This document shows positions 31,741 to 39,844 of a stretch of 64,000 nt of DNA, in pieces; within the stretch, counting starts at the first letter, position 1, and each line of letters starts with the position of its first letter. Both the position numbers and the translations under genes were made by a program. The notes beneath the pieces are model-generated. The model ran no database searches and was not told where the DNA came from. It saw only the letters and a program-made list of their open reading frames with translations. The DNA is from Microvirga brassicacearum (GTDB lineage Bacteria > Pseudomonadota > Alphaproteobacteria > Rhizobiales > Beijerinckiaceae), in NCBI RefSeq assembly GCF_008757455.1, contig NZ_VCMV01000063.1, positions 39,390 through 103,389 of the forward strand. Direction: 5' to 3'.

Positions 31741-32883
31741 TTACAGATCTCCGCCTTGGGTCGCGGAGCTAAAGTGAATCGTTGATAGTTTGCGAAGTGC
31801 TACCCGTTGTTTCAGCTTTGCGACGTCCTTCTCGCGATCGAGAACATGCATCCTGCGATGACAGTTCGCGCAAAGAGCAACGGTGTTCTCCAGTGTGTCA
31901 GGGCCGCCCTGCGCGAGATGCACAATGTGGTGACACTCAAGGTAGGGGCCTTCCTGAGTACTAAATGGCGCCGGGTTTGCGCAAAGATCGCATATGCCCT
32001 GGGCCAGCCTCTTTGTCAGCTCTACCACCGCGGCGCTTCGTATGAATTGAATTGCCAGTGTCTCGCGACGGTTAGGCTCATGGCTTCCTTGAGTGCCGGC
32101 CAACAACAGTAGTTCTTCTAAGGTTTTGGGGCGAACGGCCCGACGTCGGGCTCTTTCGATTTGTTGGATATCACGAGCCTCAGGAATGGGTTTCCCACCG
32201 GCGCTTATCAGAGCTAAAGGAAAAACCAGAACTGTTCTCGTTGTTCCCTCATCGTCGACTTGGCTCTCGCGATAGACGGGGGCCGTTAGCCTAACAGGTC
32301 CGGCGTAGTGGTAAGCGTTCCGCGTGAACACCTCAAACAGGTGCACCGGGACGTTGTCTTGCTCGTGATGCGCTAGCCTTAGGTTTTGTCCAGATAATGT
32401 CTGATCGCCGACGCGGCCCATGCCCGTGTAGTGGAAAGCGTCCCCTACCCAACGGTCGTCATACAGGCTTTTGGTATGGTCAGCGATAATCACCAGACAT
32501 TGGTGCTTACCGGACCACCGCATGCCGCCAGCGTTTCCGACACTGAACGTCCTAGAAAGTTGGTCGTTGGTGAGGATCACACCCGGTGCGAGGTCTTTGA
32601 TATCGACCTGAGCGCCTTCGTTCTTGCGCACAATCTCAAAACCTAGATCCCGCAGAAAATCGTTCGCTTCATTTCCACCGGAGAATTCTCGGCGAGAGTA
32701 AGTTTGACCGTTTGCGAATTCAGAGGCAATTGAGATTACAAGTTTGGGCGGAAGTGGCATCTCCGTTACAGGGTCGATCACATCAAACTTTGTCGAAGAT
32801 GCACCCGACGGGATACCCGTTTCAACGATGCGAGCCATTGCGAGGCGGATGTGATCCGCCGTGACTTTCTTCGGTAGTGCCAT
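31741..32883 (-). CDS. McrA-like endonuclease with SRA-like and HNH domains
   Basis: 380 residues, cytosolic. Residues 1-90 form an N-terminal domain as in ScoMcrA-type enzymes. About 100-225 look like an SRA/YDG-type modified-base reader (GVILTNDQLSRTFSVGNAGG, then YDDRWVGDAFHYTGMGRVGDQ). The HNH domain at 297-350 is complete: C298/C301, ECHHI with H318-H319, N333, C338-C341 (CANCHRRMH). This suits a type IV restriction enzyme that cuts DNA carrying modified bases. The modification recognised is unknown. No cognate methylase gene is near, as expected for type IV. Confidence 0.8.
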   Translation of the reverse strand: MALPKKVTADHIRLAMARIVETGIPSGASSTKFDVIDPVTEMPLPPKLVISIASEFANGQTYSRREFSGGNEANDFLRDLGFEIVRKNEGAQVDIKDLAPGVILTNDQLSRTFSVGNAGGMRWSGKHQCLVIIADHTKSLYDDRWVGDAFHYTGMGRVGDQTLSGQNLRLAHHEQDNVPVHLFEVFTRNAYHYAGPVRLTAPVYRESQVDDEGTTRTVLVFPLALISAGGKPIPEARDIQQIERARRRAVRPKTLEELLLLAGTQGSHEPNRRETLAIQFIRSAAVVELTKRLAQGICDLCANPAPFSTQEGPYLECHHIVHLAQGGPDTLENTVALCANCHRRMHVLDREKDVAKLKQRVALRKLSTIHFSSATQGGDL

Positions 32884-33031
32884 ACGGTCAAGCCCCCAAC
32901 CACTGGATCACGGGTAACGAGAAAGTAAACTCAAGTCAAAACGGTCGCATGATGCTCGGAGAGATCATGCTGCCCTGATAATTGTTGGTGATTTTCCGCT
33001 GTGTTTTTTGACCGTTTGGGGGTAATTCAAC

Positions 33032-33331
33032 ATGAAACCGACTTCACTCGCCTTTTTCGTCACCATCGCCACGATGCTTGCCGGGTGCCAAACCTTGGAT
33101 CAGCGCGTCGAGGCCCGTTCAAAGCTCGTTTGCTTTCAAGCCGGCTATGGCGAGACATCGCCTCGGCACCGCGAATGCATGGAGACGCTGACGCCGGTCG
33201 CCATGGACATGGAGCGGAAGGCGGCGCTTCGCCAATTCAATGAAGGCCTCGACACGATTGCGGCGGGACTGAACCGCAACGACGGCGGCGTGACCTGCGT
33301 GACCTCTGGCTCGGTGACCCGCTGCCGGTGA
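33032..33331 (+). CDS. small predicted lipoprotein
   Basis: 99 residues. The N-terminus is a lipoprotein signal with lipobox MLAGC (C19); the mature part is short and helical with two further cysteines near the end (CVTSGSVTRC). No domain recognised. Divergent from the SRA-HNH gene with 148 bp between starts. Its base composition is like the chromosome. Confidence 0.7.
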   Translation: MKPTSLAFFVTIATMLAGCQTLDQRVEARSKLVCFQAGYGETSPRHRECMETLTPVAMDMERKAALRQFNEGLDTIAAGLNRNDGGVTCVTSGSVTRCR

Positions 33332-33344
33332 CGATTCCGGGGTC

Positions 33345-34088
33345 TCACCTCCGGGCCCGCCGCGAGATGCGGAGGTAGCGCCTTCGCGGCCCTTGGTGAC
33401 GTTCCACTGTGAGATGCTGCAACTCGCTACCATTCAAGCAAAACTTCATGAAACTCTCTCGCGTAACGGCAGCGATTACAACCCGTCCGGTTGCCCGATT
33501 GAAGAGAAACTGCCAGAGGACTTTTTCAGGAGCCCGAAAGCCAGCAATATGAAAATCTTCGTCCCCAAAGTCGATAAACACGTGGTGTCGGAGAGGAGCC
33601 CAGCGTCGGACGATTGCCGCGGCTCTTGTCCGAGGATCTAAGCACAAAGGGCTGTCGTGGACTATATATCCCTCTGCCACGGCTTCACGAAAGGCGGGAA
33701 GATCACGCTTATATCGCATGCCATCCACGACCCAAACCATTGTCCCGTAGAACTTCTCGCGGGAAAGGCGCTCTTCGGGATCGAGGGGCGAGTGCTGGAA
33801 TTCAATCACCAAGCCCCTGTCGTTCTTAACATCCGCGATATGACGTTCGCCTTCAGCGGCAACGTGGATGACCTCCTGCCACTCCTGCGGAAAAAGAGCC
33901 TTCCAAGTACGATGCCATTCGGTCTCCGGCTCCCACCAGCGATCGCATTCGAGTTTCCCGAGGTGAGACCAGTGCCAAATCCGCTTCTGACCGCACCTGG
34001 AGACTACTTCTGCGTCGCAGTTCGGACAGGCACCACGGAGCTTCGGCTCAGCTTCGTGACGTGCCCCATTTACCAACCCGTATTTCAT
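33345..34088 (-). CDS. CoiA-like nuclease
   Basis: 247 residues resembling competence protein CoiA. An N-terminal zinc-finger-like part (ACPNC at 20-24, then CGQKRIWHWSHLG) is followed by a PD-(D/E)XK-type core: ERHIADV with D86 and LVIEFQHS with E96-x-Q98. Then KFYGTMVWVVDG. CoiA proteins affect DNA recombination after uptake in Gram-positives; island-borne CoiA-like nucleases in proteobacteria are uncharacterised, and a defence or DNA-processing role is inferred. Start at 34088 follows GGGGGGAAA. Convergent with the lipoprotein gene. Confidence 0.75.
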   Translation of the reverse strand: MKYGLVNGARHEAEPKLRGACPNCDAEVVSRCGQKRIWHWSHLGKLECDRWWEPETEWHRTWKALFPQEWQEVIHVAAEGERHIADVKNDRGLVIEFQHSPLDPEERLSREKFYGTMVWVVDGMRYKRDLPAFREAVAEGYIVHDSPLCLDPRTRAAAIVRRWAPLRHHVFIDFGDEDFHIAGFRAPEKVLWQFLFNRATGRVVIAAVTRESFMKFCLNGSELQHLTVERHQGPRRRYLRISRRARR

Positions 34089-34670
34089 TTTCCCCCCACC
34101 GATTGAGAATGCTTGGAAGGGTTGCTGCCGGATTGAACGGAGGTAAAGGCCCGCTGAGCGAGAATTTACGTACGGTGTCACTAAACGCATATACGGAGCG
34201 TTACACATTAAAATGCGTAGCGTTGCAAATTTACATCGCGATTCATCGGCTAGAAACTTGGAAAATTCTGCGACCCGCTTCCAGTCAGGTCTGCACTTCC
34301 GACGTGCGTCGAAGGAACATCAAAAAGGGCTAGAAGTCGTCTTCGGCGTCGGGTACCGAACTTCTGGTTTTCACCAATAGAGTGCACGACGACCGTCGCT
34401 GACAATGCAATATCCCGGGTATGGGCCGGTGTCTCTGGGGCCCCCGTTGCAGCAACGCTGACAATATCAATTGGGGGGAGGGTCGAAGGCCGGCCGGCGA
34501 CGAGGCGGGATCAGTCGTCGCCCTCGGCCCTCCGCAGAGTTCTAAGGGATCGATGCCGATGGCTAGGCACACCCCGATTTCACGCACAATTTTGCGCTGA
34601 GGCTGATTCATTCGAGCTGACGTGCTTTATTGGGTCATTCGAGCTCTTAAACAGCAGACGGAGGCGAGCA
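34089..34670. other. A/T-richer gap between the CoiA-like gene and a small gene
   Basis: 582 bp. The left third (34120-34320) is A/T-rich and probably holds the promoter of the CoiA-like gene on the minus strand: TTGCAA, then 17 bases, then TGTAAC is a weak candidate. A 93-codon minus-strand frame at 34330-34611 begins plausibly (MNQPQRKIVREIGVCLAIG) but has no ribosome-binding site and then turns into Pro/Arg/Ser-rich sequence; it may be a remnant. Nothing firm. Confidence 0.4.
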
Positions 34671-34958
34671 GTGCCGGGCGAGGTTGAAGTTTGCGACAAC
34701 ATGATATGGGCGAACCGCATTCGCGGGGACGACACATTGCGGTGTCGAATCAAAGAACTTTCACCCGGTCAGGCTGTCGTGCTGGAGGTCGATACACACG
34801 TGGGAACTTGGATCGCGATCAATCAACATCCTATTCATTCGACAGGCTACGCCTTGAATCCGCAAGGTGCCGCAAGAGCTCCGTGGCATGCTCTTTGGGA
34901 AGAGCGACCCGGGGACTGGGTTTCGATCCGTTTCGTGCGCTACCCAGCTGAGGCGTAG
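34671..34958 (+). CDS. hypothetical protein
   Basis: 95 residues from a GTG with a strong site (GACGGAGGCGAGCA) in front. Beta-rich sequence with IKELSPGQAVVLEVDTHVG and GDWVSIRFVRYP; no family recognised. Its last 19 bases overlap the 3' end of the integrase gene on the other strand. The ribosome-binding site and the absence of a better frame support it as real. Confidence 0.6.
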   Translation: MPGEVEVCDNMIWANRIRGDDTLRCRIKELSPGQAVVLEVDTHVGTWIAINQHPIHSTGYALNPQGAARAPWHALWEERPGDWVSIRFVRYPAEA

Positions 34959-36178
34959 GCCCGCTCCAACGCTTCGAGAGCCGCTTCGCCGCCACGAACG
35001 GCCTGCGTGTAATGACTGAGGGTGACGACGGCGTTGGCATGGCCTGCAAGTTTGGCGACCAGGCCGATCTCAATACCTTGAGCCTGAAGCGTTGAGATGA
35101 AGGCGTGCCGGGCCGAGTGCGGCGACACATAGGGCAGTCCGATCTTCTTGAAGGCCGGGGCCCAAAAACGGGTGCGAAAGTTGGAGTAGAGCAGGGTGTT
35201 GCCGCCGCCCGTCCGCGGCTTGGGCCAAGCTTGCCGTTGGCCGAGGCTCGAAAACACCCGATACAGCTCATTACCTCGCCGCGGACAGCGGACGCGCCAT
35301 TCGAGCATCATCGCCCGCAGGGTGGGGCTCATCGGGATTTCGCGGGTGCCCGCGGAGGTCTTGGTCATCTCGCAGATGGCGCCGTCGAGCTCCTGCATAC
35401 GCCGGATGCGGATGACGTTTGTATCGAAATCGACATCCTCCCAAAGAAGTGCCAATTGTTCGCTTGGCCGGGTGCCTGTCAGAAAGGGGAACCCGTAGTA
35501 AATGCCGCGTTCCGGATCGTTGCGAGCGCCCCCGAGGAGGATCGAGACCTGCTCGGGGCCAAGGATTGCCTTTTTGACCTTTTGCCGTCCCCTGCCCAAT
35601 TTCGACGGCATGGCGGGCGGTCGAATGTTGTGATCTTCGGCCGCGAGCGCCAGCGCCGCCTGAAGATAGGTCTTCGCGCGGTTCGCGGTGAAGGTGCCGA
35701 CCTCGTTCGTCAGCAGCCTATGCCACGCCCGAATATCGGCAGTCGTCAACTCCGTGACCTTCATGCTGCCCAACAGGGGCTTAAACTTCGTCCCCGCCGG
35801 TGCCTCACCAGTCTCCGTGTAATCCGCCCGCTGCCGCGGCGTGCCGATGAGCAGAGGGCCAACGATCGACCCAGCGACATGACGGTATCCACGCAAAGTG
35901 CGCTCTTTGACGTTCCCGGCGCAATTCACGAGCCAATGCTCCGTTACCTCGCCGATTGTCAGACTGACGCGCTTCGATGCGTAGGTGCCCAACGCCACCT
36001 CCGCGGCGATCTCGGCGGCTCGGCGTTGGGCATCCTTCTTCCGCTTGAAAGATTTGATGCGGCGCGCGCCGGTCTGCGGATCGCGATAGTTCAGCATGTA
36101 GAGGTGGTGAATGACAATCTCGCCCGATTTTAGCGTTCGCGGCCGATCTCGTTCCGTGATGCTGTACTCGAATGCCAT
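34940..36178 (-). CDS. int: tyrosine recombinase (phage-type integrase)
   Basis: 412 residues. The N-terminal part has an AP2-like arm-binding region (YRDPQTGARRIKSFKRKKDA), a core-binding SAM-like domain lies at about 70-180, and the catalytic domain at 205-400 has the full set: R237 (TGTRPSEQ), K273, H354-x-x-R357, H380 and nucleophile Y390 (LSHYTQ). It should insert the element at tRNA-Arg(CCT). Start at 36178 (MAFEYSITERDRP) fits; the frame is open 20 codons further without a site. It is the last gene of the minus-strand module that begins with the HTH gene at 39234. Confidence 0.93.
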   Translation of the reverse strand: MAFEYSITERDRPRTLKSGEIVIHHLYMLNYRDPQTGARRIKSFKRKKDAQRRAAEIAAEVALGTYASKRVSLTIGEVTEHWLVNCAGNVKERTLRGYRHVAGSIVGPLLIGTPRQRADYTETGEAPAGTKFKPLLGSMKVTELTTADIRAWHRLLTNEVGTFTANRAKTYLQAALALAAEDHNIRPPAMPSKLGRGRQKVKKAILGPEQVSILLGGARNDPERGIYYGFPFLTGTRPSEQLALLWEDVDFDTNVIRIRRMQELDGAICEMTKTSAGTREIPMSPTLRAMMLEWRVRCPRRGNELYRVFSSLGQRQAWPKPRTGGGNTLLYSNFRTRFWAPAFKKIGLPYVSPHSARHAFISTLQAQGIEIGLVAKLAGHANAVVTLSHYTQAVRGGEAALEALERAYASAG

Positions 36179-36433
36179 GATACGTCCCGCCGAAAAAGAA
36201 AAACCGAAAATCAAAACACGCGGGAAGAGGCCGCACAATTTCTTGGATGTGACGCGAGGCCTCCGGGAGATGAAGGGCGCAACCTCCGCGCAACCCGGAC
36301 ATTTCGAAGCGCCGTGACGCCCGAAATGACGGGGCTTGAACTACGGTTCATTAGGCGACAGGTCGTCTCGCGGCAGTCGCAAAAGTCAGCGAAGGCTGCC
36401 CATCGAAAACGGACCGGATGTGTGGCCGTGGCG

Positions 36434-36563
36434 GCGTGGCGGGTGTGGCATGTGCGGCGGCACCTCTGTGCGCTGCCGCTGCGGCTCCGCGGTTCGCACA
36501 ACGTCGCTGCCCACACACTCCAGCGCGCCTATAGACCATGCCACACATGCCACCCCGCCACGC
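36434..36563. repeat. 20/21-bp inverted repeat next to the helicase gene stop
   Basis: Left arm 36434-36454 and right arm 36544-36563 are inverted copies that differ by one base gained or lost; the loop is 89 bp and contains smaller G/C-rich palindromes. The right arm ends exactly before the stop of the VapE-type gene. The 36179-36563 gap (385 bp) between integrase and helicase holds no other feature. It could be a transcript terminator, a replication origin for the primase/helicase, or the site of a lost insertion. Confidence 0.6.
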
Positions 36564-37475
36564 TCAACAAAGTGATGCTTTGTCTCGGTGGCCCTCGGGT
36601 TTTGGTTTCTCGTAGCCGCGAACGGTTTTGTCGCCGATTCGAAATTTCTTCGGCTCCCATCCTAGATGCCGCATGACAATGGCGAGGCGCTTGGTGTGGC
36701 CCTGCGTCAGTCGCTCCAGCGGAATGCCGAGCTTGATTTCGAGAAGTTCGTGAGTATAAGCGCGGACGAACTCTCCGTGTTCTGTTCCGCGCTCATCCGA
36801 CAACTTTTCAAGCCAGGGGTCTTCCTCGAGCCGCGATGCCTGCTCTACCGCTGCAATGTCCCAGAGCTCTTCGGGTAGTGCGATGCTTTCGCCTTCCCGC
36901 TCGCGATGCGCCGCCTCGGCGAGGAGTTGGTCTCGGTCTCGCCGAAGCGCCTCAAGGTCAATAAAGCCAGTTTTCACGGGCCAGAAGCGCCGATTGCCAG
37001 TCTGGTCGCGAAGGTATTTGTCATCGTTGGTGGTGCCGATGAAAATCGCCTGCCTGGGGCGTGCGGTCGAATAATGCGCATAGGCCATCCGACTTCTATC
37101 GACTGTTCGAGAGGCGAAGGCTTTGATCCTGTTAACCTCGGCGCGGTTCAATCCCTCGACTTCGCCCAGTTCGTAGAACCAGACGCCCTCCAGAAGCTCG
37201 ATCTGCGCTTTTGCATCCAGGGTCAGAATTTCCTGATCCGAGTGATTTCCCGGCCCGGCGAGAATGGCCACCGCCGTGGATTTGCCCGACCCCTGTTTGC
37301 CTTCGAATACAACGATCTGGTCGAACTTGACGCCGGGTTGTCGGACGCGCCGGACTGCGGCGATCAGAGTGATCCGAGAGACGGCACAGTTGAGAGGTGT
37401 ATCTTCTGCCCCCAAGTAGTTGGTCATCCACCGATCAAGGCGCGGGATGCCATCCCACACGAGGCCATCAAGCAT
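36564..37475 (-). CDS. VapE-type SF3-like helicase/ATPase (C-terminal part of a primase-helicase)
   Basis: 303 residues of the virulence-associated-E family. It starts MLDGLVWDGIPRLDRWM, which in relatives lies in the middle of a longer protein after a primase domain. P-loop GKQGSGKS at 59-66, acidic box VWFYELGEVEG near 100, and TNDDKYLRDQTGNRRFWP, the family sensor motif. The reading frame upstream is the same as that of the primase-like piece and is separated only by one TAG; ATG follows TAG directly. No ribosome-binding site precedes it, so expression would depend on re-initiation or read-through. Replication initiation for the island is the inferred role. Confidence 0.8.
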   Translation of the reverse strand: MLDGLVWDGIPRLDRWMTNYLGAEDTPLNCAVSRITLIAAVRRVRQPGVKFDQIVVFEGKQGSGKSTAVAILAGPGNHSDQEILTLDAKAQIELLEGVWFYELGEVEGLNRAEVNRIKAFASRTVDRSRMAYAHYSTARPRQAIFIGTTNDDKYLRDQTGNRRFWPVKTGFIDLEALRRDRDQLLAEAAHREREGESIALPEELWDIAAVEQASRLEEDPWLEKLSDERGTEHGEFVRAYTHELLEIKLGIPLERLTQGHTKRLAIVMRHLGWEPKKFRIGDKTVRGYEKPKPEGHRDKASLC

Positions 37476-38708
37476 CTATCGGATCGGGTGGAAGGCATTC
37501 TCGAGGCAAAGGAGGTTAACGGCGTCGCGGACATGTTCCGATCGCGGATCAAAACCGAACTCCTCAATAATCAACCCGCGCAGGGCCATACAGGCATCGT
37601 CGCTAATCTCGCCTTGGTGCTCTTCCAGTGGCTTTCCATTGACGATCTTTCGATTGCGGAAAAGATCGAAGGAGCAAGAGAGGCCTAACCGTCGAATGGC
37701 GACCGCAGCATTGCGCATCGTCGCGCGAGGGCCTCGTTTATCATTATCAGGCCAACCATTCTCGATGGACGCTTTCGCCGACCGGGCTTGCTTAAGGGCA
37801 TAAGGGATGGGAGCCCGTCTCTCGAGGATCGACGCCGAGATGCCGAGATGAGGGTTGATAAAAACACCCGCAATAGTTTCTTCAGGGCAACCGGCGCGAA
37901 CAAGTTCACACGCGACATGAAAGACGGCCTCACTGCGCGACGGGTAGCGCGGCGCTTCACTATTCTGCGGCCGCTCCGGATCGTCGCCCAGTTCGATCAC
38001 CGAGCGTATTGCCGCCGTTACACCCTCGGGCAGAACATCGAGGCCGACCGGCGTGATGTGGACGGAAAGCGGAGTCGATGGTGTGGTCAACTCCGGATCG
38101 AGCGAAACCTCCGTGAAGGCTTCAATCGGATAGGAGCGATCCCAGTCCGTGAATTCGCTGACGTAAGCCAGCGCAGGTGTCCGTCCTGCCGCTTGCTTTT
38201 TGGCATTCGGCACGTTGATGGTACCCGGCAGCCGCATGATGCGGTCGGCGTTGTGGCAGTTGTCGCCGCCGAGGTCCGCGGCGATCCTCATGTTACAGCG
38301 CTCGACCCGTTCGAGGTTGCTGCACGGTGCATCCAATCGCCAAAACGCCTGATAGCCGCCACCCGAGAAGATAACCGCCGTCGGCCGAGGCGCGTACCGT
38401 TCGATGCGGCTGAGCGCGTCGAGGTCGTCGACATCGACATGGAGGAATGTTGCCGCCTCCACGTCCGCCTTCCTAGCCTTCTTGTCGCGGAAGCCGGACG
38501 TCAGAGTGTTGACGTGGTGGTAAAGGTTCTCGACGCCTTGGCGGCCTTCGATCCATGCCGCCATTTCATCAAGTTGGTCGGGACCGAAGGTCTTAGCGGC
38601 AGGAGCACCATCCGGTTTCATGGCGACGAGGTGCCAGGAGCCCTTTGGGTGCATCGCCTGAAGGAAAGCGACCGCTGCGGCGGTGTCGGAAATAATGTGG
38701 TCGGGCAT
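37476..38708 (-). CDS. primase-polymerase-like protein (N-terminal part of a primase-helicase)
   Basis: 410 residues. Prim-pol features: DVD at 92-94 (FLHVDVDDLD), SGGGYQAFW near 115-123 and RIMRLPGTINVPN near 160. The end (LLCLENAFHPIR then TAG) continues in relatives directly into the VapE helicase domain found in the next 303 codons of the same frame, so this is one gene cut by an in-frame stop at 37476-37478, or a gene split at its domain border. Likely synthesises primers for element replication. Confidence 0.75.
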   Translation of the reverse strand: MPDHIISDTAAAVAFLQAMHPKGSWHLVAMKPDGAPAAKTFGPDQLDEMAAWIEGRQGVENLYHHVNTLTSGFRDKKARKADVEAATFLHVDVDDLDALSRIERYAPRPTAVIFSGGGYQAFWRLDAPCSNLERVERCNMRIAADLGGDNCHNADRIMRLPGTINVPNAKKQAAGRTPALAYVSEFTDWDRSYPIEAFTEVSLDPELTTPSTPLSVHITPVGLDVLPEGVTAAIRSVIELGDDPERPQNSEAPRYPSRSEAVFHVACELVRAGCPEETIAGVFINPHLGISASILERRAPIPYALKQARSAKASIENGWPDNDKRGPRATMRNAAVAIRRLGLSCSFDLFRNRKIVNGKPLEEHQGEISDDACMALRGLIIEEFGFDPRSEHVRDAVNLLCLENAFHPIR

Positions 38709-38831
38709 ACAAGTTCTCTCAAGTCAGCCGTGCCCTATCGCGCAGGCGGCGCTGCACGAGGGGAAGGCGCAGATTGTGGTGAGGGAGAGCAGGGCGGGTC
38801 TGACGATCCCGCCCGCTTGGTCAGGCCAGCT

Positions 38832-39023
38832 TCAGTCGATTTGCTTCTTGATGACCAGGACGAATCCGTTGCCGTCGGCGTAGACTGCGAGCGACGGAGC
38901 CCAGAAAATGGGCGACGCTTGAGCCAACATATTCACATGTGATCTCGGATCGTGCTCGGGTCGCAGTAAGACGTCTTCTTCGTCGAGGGTCCCGGCCTGG
39001 GGGTGGCGAGGAAACTTACGCAT
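38832..39023 (-). CDS. hypothetical small protein of the replication module
   Basis: 63 residues, no recognised domain; the C-terminal half (SPIFWAPSLAVYADGNGFVLVIKKQ) is beta-like. Its ATG overlaps the stop of the HTH gene by eight bases (GATGCGTAA), so it should be translationally coupled. It ends 124 bp before the primase start on the same strand. Confidence 0.6.
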   Translation of the reverse strand: MRKFPRHPQAGTLDEEDVLLRPEHDPRSHVNMLAQASPIFWAPSLAVYADGNGFVLVIKKQID

Positions 39024-39234
39024 CGTCGGAGCCTCCCTGGCGCGACGAGTCGATGAAGGCGATTACCTGAGAGAGGCGAACGAGGCGTCGGCGATTGAAG
39101 GGTGTGAAGCAGGGGACATCCCCACGACTGACGGCTCCTAAAAGAGCCCAATAGTGAAGGTTCAGTTCTGCGGCCGCTGCCTTGATCGTATAGAGTTTTT
39201 CGAATTCAGAAATTGACTTGTCTTGGTCTCGCAT
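39016..39234 (-). CDS. helix-turn-helix protein, AlpA/excisionase-like
   Basis: 72 residues with a MerR/AlpA-like winged HTH: LYTIKAAAAELNLHYWALLG, then GDVPCFTPFNRRRLVRLSQV. Such proteins direct excision and control the integrase in P4-like islands. It heads the minus-strand run to small gene, primase, helicase and integrase. A second, related gene lies at 40906-41103. Confidence 0.75.
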   Translation of the reverse strand: MRDQDKSISEFEKLYTIKAAAAELNLHYWALLGAVSRGDVPCFTPFNRRRLVRLSQVIAFIDSSRQGGSDDA

Positions 39235-39844
39235 CTGGAGCCCCCTAATTTGCGGGGGAGACGCGATGAGATGCCTATCGGCCAGCTATGCATCGTCGCC
39301 CCCTAGTGACTGGGTACGTTGATGCGACCACTGGTCTGTAGCTCTGTCGCTCGGGAGGAGGGGCTACCCTCGCAACGCTTGGACAGGTGCGGTACTGCGT
39401 TCGCGAATACAAAATGTAGATGCTTTTGCATTCTGTCAACTAGATATGGGATCTTGCCGCGGATTGGGTTATTCCGGGGCTGGCCGCGCCGCTCCGCTAT
39501 GCGTGCCCTATGCCCCGTCCAGCCGTCGCGGAGGTACTACGCCGGCCGCTGCGGCACGTCCTCCTACTAATATAGCTTCGAGGGCTGAGCACCAGCGGGG
39601 ACCGCCTCCGTGCGCACGGGTAGGTCAGGGGCGGGTGAAAGATAAAAAAATGGTGGGTATAGGTGGCGGGGGAGAAGGTATGCATCTTACTTCAAGTGAT
39701 AAGAGACAATCGCCCAATCGCATATTTGGGATTTCGGAACAGTAATAGCTGGGCAAAGTCGCTCCTTAAGCGACCATAGACACCAGCACTCTTGTACTTG
39801 ACCCGGAGTTCATGCGACCACCGGCGGTACTGAGGATGAGACGC
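39235..39844. other. 610-bp control region upstream of the HTH gene and of the orphan gene
   Basis: No convincing gene. It lies between two divergent genes and so must hold both promoters. Two elements recur in the region after the second HTH gene: a 16-base TACTAATATAGCTTCG at 39565-39580 (14 of 16 bases at 41399-41414) and the 37-base repeat at 39608-39644. The right part is A/T-rich with purine runs. Confidence 0.5.
39608..39644 (+). repeat. 37-base dispersed repeat, copy 1
   Basis: Starts with CCGTGCGCACGG, a perfect 12-base palindrome, and ends GGGTGAAAGATA. It matches 41244-41280 at 29 of 37 bases in the same orientation. It lies 374 bp upstream of the first HTH gene. Possible operator or recombination accessory site. 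Confidence 0.5.

Noticed and set aside
34330..34611. 93-codon minus-strand frame
   Set aside because: No ribosome-binding site and the second half is Pro/Arg/Ser filler; kept only as a possible remnant in the gap description.
39235..39844. CRISPR-like repeats in the island control region
   Set aside because: Repeated elements occur only twice, more than 1.6 kb apart, with no regular spacers.
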